Shown here: positions 35,649 to 45,252 of the stretch, piece by piece | How the letters are laid out: every line of letters starts with the position of its first letter | Numbering within the stretch: the stretch's first letter is position 1 | NCBI RefSeq assembly: GCF_029853675.1 | Contig: NZ_CP122539.1 | Span: forward strand, 2,499,001-2,563,000 | Reading direction: 5' to 3' | Origin: Tenacibaculum tangerinum | Lineage (GTDB): Bacteria; Bacteroidota; Bacteroidia; Flavobacteriales; Flavobacteriaceae | Length of the DNA stretch: 64,000 nucleotides | Program-made: the position numbers and the translations under genes | Notes under the pieces: model-generated | What the model saw: the letters and a program-made list of their open reading frames with translations, nothing else | What the model was told of the DNA's origin: nothing | The model's database searches: none

Positions 35649-36401
35649 ATGAATATGAATTTAACACTGAAAATTTGGCGTCAAAAAAACGCAAGTGATA
35701 AAGGAAAAATGGTCGAATACAAAGTGACCGATATTTCTGAACATATGTCTTTCTTAGAAATGATGGACGTACTAAATGAACAACTAGTAAATAAAGGTGA
35801 AGAACCCGTAGCATTCGACCACGATTGTCGTGAAGGAATTTGCGGTATGTGTTCTATGTATATTAATGGTGAAGCACACGGGCCCGATCGTGGTATCACA
35901 ACTTGTCAATTACATATGCGCATGTTTAACGATGGTGATACCATTACGATTGAGCCATTTAGAGCTGCTGCCTTTCCAGTAATTAAAGATTTAGTTGTTG
36001 ATAGAAGTTCTTTTGAAAGAATTCAACAAGCAGGGGGGTACATTTCAGTAAATACTTCTGGAAACACCACAGATGCGAATGCCATTTTAATTCCTAAAGA
36101 AAATGCAGATAAAGCTATGGATGCGGCAACTTGTATTGGTTGTGGTGCTTGTGTTGCTACTTGTAAAAACTCATCTGCAATGTTATTTGTAGGAGCAAAA
36201 GTATCTCAATATGCTTTATTACCTCAAGGACGATTAGAGGCTACAGAGCGTGTTAAAAACATGGTTGCGCAAATGGATTTAGAAGGTTTTGGTAACTGTA
36301 CCAATACAGGAGCTTGTGAGGTTGAATGTCCGAAAGGAATCTCTTTAGAAAACATTGCTCGTATGAACTCTGAGTTTTTAAAAGCAAGTTTTAAAGGATA
36401 A
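35649..36401 (+). CDS. sdhB: Succinate dehydrogenase iron-sulfur subunit
   Basis: 250 aa. [2Fe-2S] site CREGICGMC, then [11 protein letters not shown] and [15 protein letters not shown] for the 4Fe-4S and 3Fe-4S clusters. It carries electrons from SdhA to SdhC. Ends the operon, followed by a strong terminator at 36426-36454. Confidence 0.96.
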   Translation: MNMNLTLKIWRQKNASDKGKMVEYKVTDISEHMSFLEMMDVLNEQLVNKGEEPVAFDHDCREGICGMCSMYINGEAHGPDRGITTCQLHMRMFNDGDTITIEPFRAAAFPVIKDLVVDRSSFERIQQAGGYISVNTSGNTTDANAILIPKENADKAMDAATCIGCGACVATCKNSSAMLFVGAKVSQYALLPQGRLEATERVKNMVAQMDLEGFGNCTNTGACEVECPKGISLENIARMNSEFLKASFKG

Positions 36402-36976
36402 AAATAAAGTCTTATACATATTAAAAAAAACCGAAGTCTTAAGCTTCGGTTTTTATTTTTACCTCTCATGCTCAATCATACTACACTTATGCCTTTTAAT
36501 ACAAAAGATGGTAGCAGGTTAATTATATTTGTTGCATATGATAATCTGTGGGGGACTATCGTAAATTAATCAAATCACCTTATAGGGTGAAATAAATAAG
36601 CCTAGGTTGTTTTAAAACTTAGGCTTTTCTTTTCTATTGCAAAAATAAACACGTAAAAAACATCCTGAGACAGTACCCTAAAAAACACAGCTTTTGCAAT
36701 GGTCTTAGTCCATAAGCACCTGCTTGGGTGATTGCTGTTTAAACCTTACTTACCAATTCTAATCTCTAATTCTTTTTCAGGAGGTGTTTTACAGTTCAAT
36801 GTTGAGTGCTATTACATTAGTAAAGGAAGGTTAGACTTTAAGTAGACTAAAGTCTTGGTTTTTAGCTAAAATTATCTGCGATAAGTTTATGGAAAACCCA
36901 TTGAAAAGTATGTAATAAGTCTTCTTTTAAATATTTTATATCTTTGATGTAATTATACTCTAACTTCAAAAAGTAT
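36402..36976. other. 575-bp gene-free stretch after sdhB
   Basis: Besides the terminator it holds a second hairpin at 36598-36626 (AAGCCTA / TTAGGCTT with T-rich end) and GAGACAGTACCCTAAAAAAC near 36666, which resembles the hairpin at 25175-25247. No coding sequence seen. Confidence 0.5.
36426..36454 (+). terminator. terminator of sdhCAB
   Basis: AAAAACCGAAG / CTTCGGTTTTT stem followed by ATTTTT. Confidence 0.85.
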
Positions 36977-38685
36977 ATGTCAAAATATTTCTACTTCTTT
37001 TTTTATCTTCTTTTTTATAAAGATTCCTTGTTATAACCAAAACCTTAACAAGGCTGAATTAGAAGAGTATAAAAAAATTTTACGCAAATCGAAAAATTGG
37101 AGTTGATAGTTCATTGTACTACATGCACAGACTGGTAAATACGGATGCAGTAGCATATAAAACGTTTGCCTACACAGCGATAGAGTATTTAAAAACGAGA
37201 GAAAAACAACCTGTAGATATTGCTTTTTTTAAAGATAGTATTACAAAATACCTTCCTAAGATAGGTAAAACACCAGAAAACGATACTATTTTATTTGATA
37301 TCCATATTATTTTAGGAAATACAAATAAAAGAAGAGGTTTAATGAAATCGGCCCTACTTCATTACATTAAGGCAGAAAATTATGCTATTAAGGCAAAAGA
37401 CATTGAACGGATTATCAAGATAAAAGGAAATATAGCATTAATTTATCAAGACATAAATGAGTTAAATGAAGCTATATATAAAATGAAACAAAAAGATTCT
37501 ATTCTTGAAGAAAATAAAGAACGACTAGGAGCCAAATATTTAATTCATAAAAATAAAACTTCTTTAAATATTGGTGCTATTTATGCTACATTATATAAGA
37601 GTGATACTGGAAAATATAATTATGCAGACTCATCTATGTATTACTATAACTCAGTACTTAATAATAATAAGTATAAAGAGAATTCATATAATTTAGGTAG
37701 AGTTTATTACAGCTTAGGAACCCTATATAGTTTGAAAAAAGACTATACTAAAGGAAATCTTTTTCTTGAAAAAAGTTTAAAAATTTTCGAAGAAAACAAG
37801 CTGCAATCTCATTTATACAAAGGGTATTACAACATAGGGGTAAACTACTATATGGTAAATGATTTTAAAAATGCAAAAAATAGTTTTTTAGAAGCCCTTA
37901 ACATAAAAAATGATACTCTTTTAGATTATAACTATATAAACATACATAATTTCTTAGCTAAAATTTATTCTAATGAAAAAAAGAGTGATTCGGCAGCATA
38001 TTATTTGAATGTTTTTTTAAACGCATATAATAGAATATCTGAAAGAGAAAGACAAGAATTTAAGGATATTTACAAAATTGATAAAGAAGTTGATTTTAAC
38101 AAGAAAATCAACACGTTAAACACCAATATTAGTAAAAAATCTTATTATTATAACATTGCGGTTATTAGTCTAATTATAAGTCTTATACTTATAATTTTCT
38201 TAGTTGTAAAAAACAAAAATGAAAAAAAGAAAGCAAAAAAGAGACTGGAAGAGCTACTGATTAAAGTTTCTAAAAAAGAAAAAGATTTTTCAACTATTAG
38301 TATGAACACTATTAAAATTAGAACTGAAAAGTAAGAACAGATTGTAAAAGGGTTATTAAAAATTGAAGAAAATTTAGACTTTCTAAAAGACGATTTCAAT
38401 TTATATAATGTAGCTAAAAAGATAGGAACCAATACTACTTACCTATCAAAAGGAATAAAGGAGTGGAAGCAAATGAGCTTTAGTGAATATACAAATGAAC
38501 TTAGAATAAATTATATTATTAGTAGGTTAAGTGAAGAAAGAAAAATAAGAGCATATACCACACAGGCAATAGGTGAAATAGGAGGATACAAAAATGCAAA
38601 ATCGTTTATTCGTATTTTTAAAAACTATACAGGAATAACTCCTTACCAATTTATAGAAAAAATTAGTAAGGAGAATAGTATTTAA
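36977..38685 (+). pseudogene. TPR-AraC type transcriptional regulator, broken
   Basis: Three lesions split a flavobacterial membrane-bound regulator. The ATG at 36977 opens a signal sequence (MSKYFYFFFYLL) that leaves frame in the T-run near 36995; FFIKIPCYNQNLNKAELEEY continues in another frame; a second shift lies near 37078 before GVDSSLYY. The long middle frame (37114-38334) has TPR-like repeats and one transmembrane helix (YYNIAVISLIISLILIIFLV), ending in TAA within the sequence EK-stop-EQIVKG. The AraC helix-turn-helix half then follows in the same frame (KKIGTNTTYLSKGI to 38685). It may once have controlled the genes next to it. Confidence 0.8.
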
Positions 38686-38692
38686 AGGTTAA

Positions 38693-38926
38693 CTAAAACT
38701 TAACAACTGGAAGATGAAGAGGTAAATCAATATCAATACACTGTTCTAGCCAATTTCGTAACTTTTCTTTAGAATACTCACCAGAGTTAAAAGGTTGTAG
38801 TTTTTTACAATTTTCCTCTCCATCTGTATCATGTTTACCAACTACTCCTCCTCCTTTAGCCATAACATTTAGTTGTTCTACTTTTGTCATCTCCATATAT
38901 CTCAATGCTTCAATTGATTGTTTCAT
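38693..38926 (-). CDS. Possible RiPP/bacteriocin precursor, 77 aa
   Basis: MKQSIEALRYMEMTKVEQLN looks like a leader; MAKGGG near residues 22-27 could be a double-glycine cleavage site, and the remaining 50 residues hold two Cys (EENCKKLQ, LEQCIDID). A C39-peptidase-domain gene starts divergently 243 bases away; C39 domains cut after Gly-Gly. The family is not one I can name, and the call rests on size, the GG motif and the neighbour. Confidence 0.45.
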   Translation of the reverse strand: MKQSIEALRYMEMTKVEQLNVMAKGGGVVGKHDTDGEENCKKLQPFNSGEYSKEKLRNWLEQCIDIDLPLHLPVVKF

Positions 38927-39169
38927 AATTTTATAGTTTTAATAAAGTTAATGTTTGGCTAAATTATATCTTTTAATGAAAAGATTACTTTAGGGTTATT
39001 TTAAAACCGTTAACAATAATTATAAAATTCTATAAGTCAATTTGTTAACTATTCAATTAAAGGGTCGCAATTTTAAAATTACGCCCCCCTCGATTTATAA
39101 ACGGCAACCTCATTCCCTTTTTTTATTGCTTTTTATATTGAAGATTTGTGCTTCTAATTTACCTTAATT

Positions 39170-39664
39170 TTGAAACAAGCATTAAACAATTCAGTACAAA
39201 GACTACTTAAAAACAACAGCATCTCTTTTGATAAAGAAGAGCTGGATTTTCAAATTCAAAGCCATCCTTCATATCCTAGTTTACATGCTATCACAGGCGT
39301 GCTAGATTACTTTAATATCGAAAATATTGCTGCAGATGTACCCGTAAACAACTCTACTCTTATACAATTACCAGATTGTTTTCTAGCTCAAATAAATACA
39401 GATAAAGGGAAAGATTTAGTGGTTGTTCAAAGAAGTAAGCTAGCCTATTTCGTTTACGACGCTAACCATAAAAAAGAAAAATACTCTGAAGAGAAATTTT
39501 TAGAAATATTCACGGGTATTATCGTCGCTGTTGAAAAAGATGAAGAAAAAATAGTAATTGAAAGAAAATCAAATTTTATCAAACCCATAATTTTTAGTCT
39601 ATTGATTGGGTTAATGGGGATTGTATTATATCAAAACACGATACATTTATATACATTAACGTGA
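39170..39664 (+). pseudogene. C39-domain (VKOR/thioredoxin-type) protein, truncated by IS982
   Basis: From a TTG start, residues 1-120 match the C39-like N-terminal domain of flavobacterial proteins that continue with a vitamin K epoxide reductase domain and a thioredoxin domain (FQIQSHPSYPSLHAITGVLD, DCFLAQINTDKGKDLVVVQ). The last residues form a first membrane helix (PIIFSLLIGLMGIVLY) and the frame then runs into the IS at 39658 and stops. A full protein would have about 500 aa. It probably supported disulfide formation or processing of a secreted peptide. Confidence 0.65.
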
Positions 39665-40656
39665 GTTCGGGATAGTTTATCCTATTCTTTGTAAGTTATC
39701 GATATTGATATTAGGTTTAGTTGGATAAAACGAATAAGCGATTAACCCTGCGAATAAATTTAAGATAAAATTATCGAAGCTTCTGTGTCTTGTATGCTCT
39801 ATTTGACATACGTTTTTCAAAATATCATTCACACTTTCAATAACAGCCCTTTTTCTAAGCATAATTTTATCATAGATATGCATAAGAGTATTTTTCATAT
39901 TCTTTCTAATTTTTGTAACCAAATGTATTCCATCTACAAAAAGCTGTTCAAACAGTTCTTTACCTACATACCCCCTGTCGGCAAATATTTTTCCGAACAC
40001 ACGATTATGAAAGGCTTTATCTTTAAGTGGTTGCCTGTCATCTATATTACCTTGCGTAATTAAAAAGTCAACGATATCGCCCTTTTCATTGATAATAATA
40101 TGAAGTTTAAAGCCAAAGAACCACCCCATGGTTCCTTTCCCTTTTTTTGCGGTGTTTTTAAAAACTTTGTTCTGCTTTTCTCTTTTATAATGACATACTT
40201 TAATAGTGGTAGAATCTAAAAAGGAGATCCCTGTACATTGACCTAAACAGTATTATAGGCACTGAACAACGTTTTTTCAATTCAACAAATCGGTTATAGG
40301 AAACTAAATCTGGAAATTCTTTTGACAAGTGTTTGCTAACATATTCGATATAAAAGTGTTTAAAACACCTAAAACCACTAAAATGGAAAAGCACCATAAT
40401 TGTGATTATTTCACTTTGGGTGAGTTTAGGCTTTCTTCGTCTAACTATCTTTGAACAGGTTTCTAAAGCATTTTTATCAATAACTTGATTAATTTCGGTA
40501 CAAAAATCATCAATTAAACAGAAAAATTCAGTAATTTTAAAATCAGAAATCATAGTGGAAAATTTAGTTATACAATTAAAAATCAGTACTTTAATTTACT
40601 AAATTTTTCGCTTTTTTTCGTGTAATTAAAAAACTTTTTTATCCCGAACTCACGTT
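39658..40656 (-). mobile_element. IS982-family insertion sequence, copy 2 (decayed)
   Basis: 999 bp with perfect 17-bp ends AACGTGAGTTCGGGATA. It interrupts the C39 gene on its left and a toxin gene on its right, so these two are not one gene, and DNA was lost. No target duplication recognised. Confidence 0.85.
39677..40553 (-). pseudogene. IS982-family transposase, broken (copy 2)
   Basis: N-terminal part 40200-40553 (MISDFKITEFFCLIDDF, SYNRFVELKKRCSVP) and C-terminal part 39677-40129 (FADRGYVGKELFEQLF, RAVIESVNDIL) are in different frames. Relative to copy 1, 17 bases are missing near 40251, between the parts. Confidence 0.85.
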
Positions 40657-41420
40657 TTTTAATATGTCCATACTTTGTAAACCCAAAGATTCTGCTAATT
40701 TGATTTTCCCTGTTCTTAAAAAATCTTCCAATACTTGGACTATATTTACACAATTCGTTTCTGAAACCTGTACTATTTCTCCATGTAAAACTTTATGGTT
40801 AAAATAAGGTAACGCTTCTTCAGGCTTAATTTTAGAAAGCTTTTTCAACCCTTCTTCAAATGCCTTTACCTTTACGGGGTCTATAGTTGCTTTAGATGAG
40901 AGGTGTATATCTCAAGCAATTCCATTAATTTTCTCATTTATTCTTTTTTTACCATATTCATCAAGTTCCCCTTTTTCAACCAAATTATCCAACGCTTTTG
41001 TAAATTTAGGGTTATCTACAATTTCTTTCGCTGTTTTAGCCAGTTTATCTTTTAAAAACACCGAAACCTCCCCTGCTAAATATGCCATTTCTAGGTAAAA
41101 CAGGTATTTGGTAATGGTTTTACCTAGTTCGGTATCTTCAATGCCTGTAAGCTTAAACAAGATGTTTACCTTCCCTGCACTTGTTTCTATAAAACCTACT
41201 GCAGCTTTTGTCGCTGTAATGGCTGTAGTAAGCTGTTTGGTTTTGAAGAGTAAGGTTTTGCCATTTTTTAGTAAGCGTACCAAACGCCCTGATTTAAGAA
41301 GGTTTCCTACCCCTGAAAGTGTACTTACAATATCTACAGCATATTCCACTCCTTTTAATATATTTTGCCAAAACGTAGCAAACAAAAAAGCCGTTACCGA
41401 AATAACGACTTTTTACAAGT
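40657..41420 (-). pseudogene. Polymorphic toxin fragment with papain-fold-like tip, cut by IS982
   Basis: From about 41420 (VISVTAFLFATFWQNILKG) the frame continues through YAVDIVSTLSGVGNLLKSGR and FKLTGIEDTELGKTITKYLF, a carrier segment found in flavobacterial toxins, to a TGA at 40912-40914. The same frame goes on after the stop (DIHLSSKATIDPVKVKAFEE) to GEIVQVSETNCVNIVQVLED, which resembles the start of papain-fold toxin domains (Cys nucleophile). The IS cuts it after about residue LAESLG. No start codon is visible. Doubly inactive. Confidence 0.65.
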
Positions 41421-41457
41421 GTATGCTCACTTTTTGAATATGGGTTTTTAATATCTA

Positions 41458-41673
41458 CTATAGATTTGCCTGATATTCTTTGATGTACTCTTCCAAAGGA
41501 AGTGCTGTACCAAACTCCACTATTTTTTCAGTTTCTTTTTCTACTAGAAAAGGAGCATTTCCTGCAAGAGCATATCTTATCTCCCCAGCTTCTATATGCT
41601 TTTTACTATTGTAAAAGAAAATGATACCATAATCAGTTTTTTCTACATTATCTGAAATTACCAAATTTAAATT
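41458..41673 (-). pseudogene. Imm35/YrhB-like immunity gene, N-terminus lost to IS
   Basis: TDYGIIFFYNSKKHIEAGEI, ALAGNAPFLVEKETEKIVEF and LEEYIKEYQ fit the immunity protein 35 (YrhB) family. The first 15-20 residues are missing at the edge of the ISXO2-type element. It precedes the toxin fragment in transcription order, so it probably belonged to an earlier, now lost toxin. Confidence 0.6.
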
Positions 41674-42637
41674 TATAGAGGTCAGTAGATAAATACGTAT
41701 ATTAGATTTCAGGAAATATAAGGTTCTTATGAAAATATTTAAGGGTCAAAATCTTCTAGAGTTTGCTGAACGGTTTAAAACGGACTAAGATTGCAAAGAA
41801 TATCTGGCTTATTTAAAAGCAAATACAGCCTACAGTTGTTTAAAATGTGGGCATAAAGCATGTCAAGTTCGCAAGGATTTTTCAAGGCAATGTAATATCT
41901 GTCATCATATAGAGTGAGCTACGGCAAACACGCTTTTCCACAAGGTCAAGTTTGGAGTCCGTAAAGCATTTTTTATCTGCTTTGAGATGGCGACAAGTAC
42001 TAAGAGTCTTTCAGCTAGCTATATGGGCGTTCGCTATGGAGTTACAGAAAAGACAGCACGTTTGTTTATGCTTAAGGTACGAGAGGCCATGTCCTCTAGC
42101 GGAAACAACCCTATGGACGGCAATGTTCATGTTGACGAGTTCGTATTGGGAGGTCATGAACAAGGTAAAATAGGACGTAGTTACGATGCCAAGAAAAAGA
42201 AAGCGGTCACAGCCGTGCAACTAACAGATGATGGCAAGATAAAACGTATGTACACTATGCGCATTGAGGATTTTTCAGCAAGGTCACTACAGTATATTTT
42301 TGTAAACCATATTAACAGAGAAGCAACTGTTACAACGGACAAATGGAGAGGTTACAGACCCATTGCAAAGGCATATAATATTACACAAGTAGAAAGCAAC
42401 AAGGGACTTAACTTCAAGGCTATCCATACAATGATACATCAACTAAAATCATGGATAAGAACAACTCATTCTTGGGTAAGTGATTTTAATGTTAATCGCT
42501 ATTTCAATGAGTTTTGTTTTAGAATGAACCGTTCTCAAAGTAAGAACTCAATATTCAATAACTTAATAACCAGAATGGTCAATAGTGATAAAATTTATCT
42601 GTCCAAAATTATAAGTAACTAACTACTGACCTCTATA
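41674..42637 (+). mobile_element. IS1595-family (ISXO2-like) insertion sequence, decayed
   Basis: 964 bp with 15-bp perfect inverted repeats TATAGAGGTCAGTAG at each end. The single transposase gene inside is broken by stop codons. Confidence 0.8.
41730..42622 (+). pseudogene. ISXO2-like transposase, broken by in-frame stops
   Basis: Reading from about 41730 (MKIFKGQNLLEFAERFKTD) there is a TAA, then a zinc-ribbon-like part (CLKCGHKACQVRKDFSRQCNIC), a TGA, and an open frame from 41987 with the DDE-type core: VHVDEFVLGGHEQGKIGRSY, VTTDKWRGYRPIAKAYN and FNEFCFRMNRSQS. Confidence 0.8.
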
Positions 42638-42843
42638 AAATTAAAAAAATTCTATAAAATAGGTAGGGTAAACAAAAAGATAACTGTTTATATAGTAAGG
42701 AAAGGTTGTTATAACCATTTAGAAAAAGAACCTATTAATACACTTTTATCTTTTGGTGTTTAGACGATGAGAGTGTATTTTTTTATAAATGTGTTTATTG
42801 TAATATAATTAAATAATAATAATTGAGATAGTTATTATTGGTT

Positions 42844-43779
42844 TTAAACAGTCTTTTTTAATTTAAAAGAGACTGTTTTTTTATACTCAATGTTTTCAAA
42901 ATGATTTATAAAAACAGATCGATTATTGTAAGCAATTTCTAGTAACCAATACCCTCCTTTAAAATAAGATTTTAAAACAGTTCCTTTGAATTTTGATGGT
43001 TGCTGAGTAATCTCAAGCAAACTAGGGTATAGTAGTAATGTTTGTTCGTTAATCGTGAGTTCATTTACATCATCAAATAAAGAGGCAATATACTTCTGCT
43101 TCGGATTTTTATACAGGTTTGATGGACTGTTGTATGCAATGATTTGATGGTTACGAATTACCATCATCATATCAGCAAAAGAAAGCGCATCATTTCCGTC
43201 GTGTGTGGCAACTATACAAGCAATATTTTTCTTTTTTAAATAGGTAAATAAGCGTCTTCTTAATGCGTTTTTTTTAAAATTATCTATTTGACTAAACGGT
43301 TCGTCTAACAACAACAATTCAGGTTCTTTTGCCAGGGCTCTAGCAATCGCTACTCGTTGCTGTTGCCCCCCGCTTAAGTTTTTAACTTTCACATGAGCAA
43401 GTTCGGTCATTTCAATAACTTCAAGCAATTCTTGAGTTCTGTTTTCTGCTTCTTCTGGATAGAATCGCGACAAGAATTTTTTTATATTTTCACTTACCGA
43501 GGTAAATGGCATTAAGTCGAAGTCTTGAGCCACATATTTAAAAAACGCAACACCAGGAACGAGGTTGTGTTTTGGTCCTAAAATTTGCGTGTTGTTCCAA
43601 TACAAATCACCACTATCAACATCGAGCAAACCGTACACTATTTTTAAAAGGGTAGATTTTCCGCAGCCACTTTCACCCATAATACAAAGGTGTTCGCCTT
43701 TTTGCATTGTAAACTGAATATTTTCTAGCGTTTTTTCTTTTGAAGGATAAGTGAATGAAATATTATTTACATGTAGCAT
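42844..43779 (-). CDS. ABC transporter ATP-binding protein
   Basis: 311 aa. Walker A GESGCGKST, Q-loop VAQDFDLMP, signature LSGGQQQRVAIARAL, Walker B LLLLDEPFSQ and switch His in VATHDGNDAL. The last 90 residues are an accessory domain like those of metal or anion importers. No permease is nearby, so the substrate is unknown. Confidence 0.9.
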   Translation of the reverse strand: MLHVNNISFTYPSKEKTLENIQFTMQKGEHLCIMGESGCGKSTLLKIVYGLLDVDSGDLYWNNTQILGPKHNLVPGVAFFKYVAQDFDLMPFTSVSENIKKFLSRFYPEEAENRTQELLEVIEMTELAHVKVKNLSGGQQQRVAIARALAKEPELLLLDEPFSQIDNFKKNALRRRLFTYLKKKNIACIVATHDGNDALSFADMMMVIRNHQIIAYNSPSNLYKNPKQKYIASLFDDVNELTINEQTLLLYPSLLEITQQPSKFKGTVLKSYFKGGYWLLEIAYNNRSVFINHFENIEYKKTVSFKLKKTV

Positions 43780-43810
43780 AGCAACAAAAATAACTGTTTT
43801 GAGAGAAACA

Positions 43811-43838
43811 AAAAACCGATACTCAATGCATCGGTTTT
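43811..43838 (-). terminator. terminator of the rimK operon
   Basis: AAAACCGAT / ATCGGTTTT stem, then TTGTTTC on the minus strand; 5 bases after the rimK stop. Confidence 0.75.
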
Positions 43839-43842
43839 GTTT

Positions 43843-44715
43843 TTAAGCACTTCTTTCTACATAACGTATAATACTTTTAGCCACATCTTTTCCTGTGGCT
43901 TTTTCTATTCCTTCTAAACCAGGAGAGGAATTTACTTCTAAAATTAACGGACCTCTGTCAGACTGTAACATATCTACCCCAGCAACACCCAGCTTCATTA
44001 CCTTAACAGCTTTTAAAGCAGCATTTTCTTCTTCGTCTGTTAATTCTATAATTTCAGAAGTTCCTCCTCTATGGAGGTTTGATCTAAACTCTCCTTCTTT
44101 ACCTTGGCGTTTCATAGCACCAACTACCACGCCATCTACTACAAAAACACGAATATCTGCGCCTTTGGCTTCTTTAATATATTCTTGAACAATTACACGG
44201 GCTTGTAAACCATTAAAAGCTTCTATTACAGATTCAGCAGCTTTTTTGGTTTCAGCTAAAACAACACCCAAGCCTTGTGTTCCTTCTAAAAGTTTCACAA
44301 TCAGAGGCGCACCTCCTACTTTTTTAATAATTTCTGAAGTATCTTTTGAGTAGTTTGTAAAAACCGTTTTTGGCAACCCTAAATTTGCTCTTGAAAGCAC
44401 TTGTAAGCTACTTAATTTATCTCTAGAACGAACCAAAGCTTGAGATTCTACGGCAGAAAACACTTTCATCATTTCAAATTGACGAACTACAGCGGTACCA
44501 TAAAATGTAACAGAAGCACCTATTCGTGGAATGATGGCATCAACATCGGTTACAAGCTCATGATTATACACGATAGCAGGCCTCCTTTTTTCGATAATAA
44601 GATCGCATTTGGTATGATCTAATACGAGCATTTCATGCCCTCTTTTTTTTCCTGCTTCAACTAAGCGCTTGGTTGAGTATAATTTTGAGTTTCTAGAAAG
44701 AATAACGATTTTCAT
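43843..44715 (-). CDS. rimK: RimK-type ATP-grasp glutamate ligase
   Basis: 290 aa. ATP-grasp motifs: [34 protein letters not shown], and the metal site [15 protein letters not shown]. RimK adds glutamates to the C-terminus of ribosomal protein S6. It overlaps the upstream protease-like gene by 4 bases (ATGA), matching the known rimB-rimK coupling. Confidence 0.93.
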   Translation of the reverse strand: MKIVILSRNSKLYSTKRLVEAGKKRGHEMLVLDHTKCDLIIEKRRPAIVYNHELVTDVDAIIPRIGASVTFYGTAVVRQFEMMKVFSAVESQALVRSRDKLSSLQVLSRANLGLPKTVFTNYSKDTSEIIKKVGGAPLIVKLLEGTQGLGVVLAETKKAAESVIEAFNGLQARVIVQEYIKEAKGADIRVFVVDGVVVGAMKRQGKEGEFRSNLHRGGTSEIIELTDEEENAALKAVKVMKLGVAGVDMLQSDRGPLILEVNSSPGLEGIEKATGKDVAKSIIRYVERSA

Positions 44716-45131
44716 TTTTTTATTTCTTTTGAAGCGATGTTTTTCTGTGAAACATCAACTATAAATTTTTTGTTTAAAAATTTTCTGCCAATCAAAACAG
44801 GATAATTCATTTTACCTCTATCTGATAAAGATAGCTTTATTTTATATTTTTTATCGTAAAAAACAGCTGAGGTAGAGACAACATATCGTTTTTGTTTTTT
44901 ACCATTAGAGCTTCGTATTTTTTTTACCTCATAATTGGTTGTTTGTAGCAATTTGTTATTGTATTTTTCTGTTTTTGGACATAAGAGTATAAAGCTCAGC
45001 AGCCCATCATTTTCTTCAATATGTTTACAATGTATTGCAGAAGTATATGCACCTGTATCTATTTTAGCAGGTAAATCTTCAATATCCCATCTTAAAAAGG
45101 ATATTTTTTCAACTCTTCCAATTAATTTCAT
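44712..45131 (-). CDS. Retropepsin-like aspartic protease, RimB-type
   Basis: 139 aa with the single-domain retropepsin motif [13 protein letters not shown] at residues 22-34 and [13 protein letters not shown] near the end. RimB trims the polyglutamate tails made by RimK; overlap with rimK supports that role. Confidence 0.88.
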   Translation of the reverse strand: MKLIGRVEKISFLRWDIEDLPAKIDTGAYTSAIHCKHIEENDGLLSFILLCPKTEKYNNKLLQTTNYEVKKIRSSNGKKQKRYVVSTSAVFYDKKYKIKLSLSDRGKMNYPVLIGRKFLNKKFIVDVSQKNIASKEIKK

Positions 45132-45204
45132 TTTATTTTAAAAGTTAAGGAGAGCGAATTACTTACTATTTTTTGAAATATACAATACCTGTTTTAAAAA
45201 TAAA

Positions 45205-45228
45205 AAACCAGCGTATATACGCTGGTTT
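45205..45228 (-). terminator. terminator of the M13 peptidase gene
   Basis: Perfect palindrome AAACCAGCGTATATACGCTGGTTT; T-rich on the minus-strand side. Confidence 0.8.
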
Positions 45229-45252
45229 AAAGGTACTTATTTTTATTATAAC

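Noticed and set aside
38334..38345. Stop codon read-through in the TPR-AraC gene
   Set aside because: Two further frameshifts in the same gene make decay more likely than a recoding event.
42844..43779. ABC ATPase as exporter of the nearby peptide or toxins
   Set aside because: It is on the other side of the ISXO2-type element, lacks a fused membrane domain, and resembles importer ATPases.
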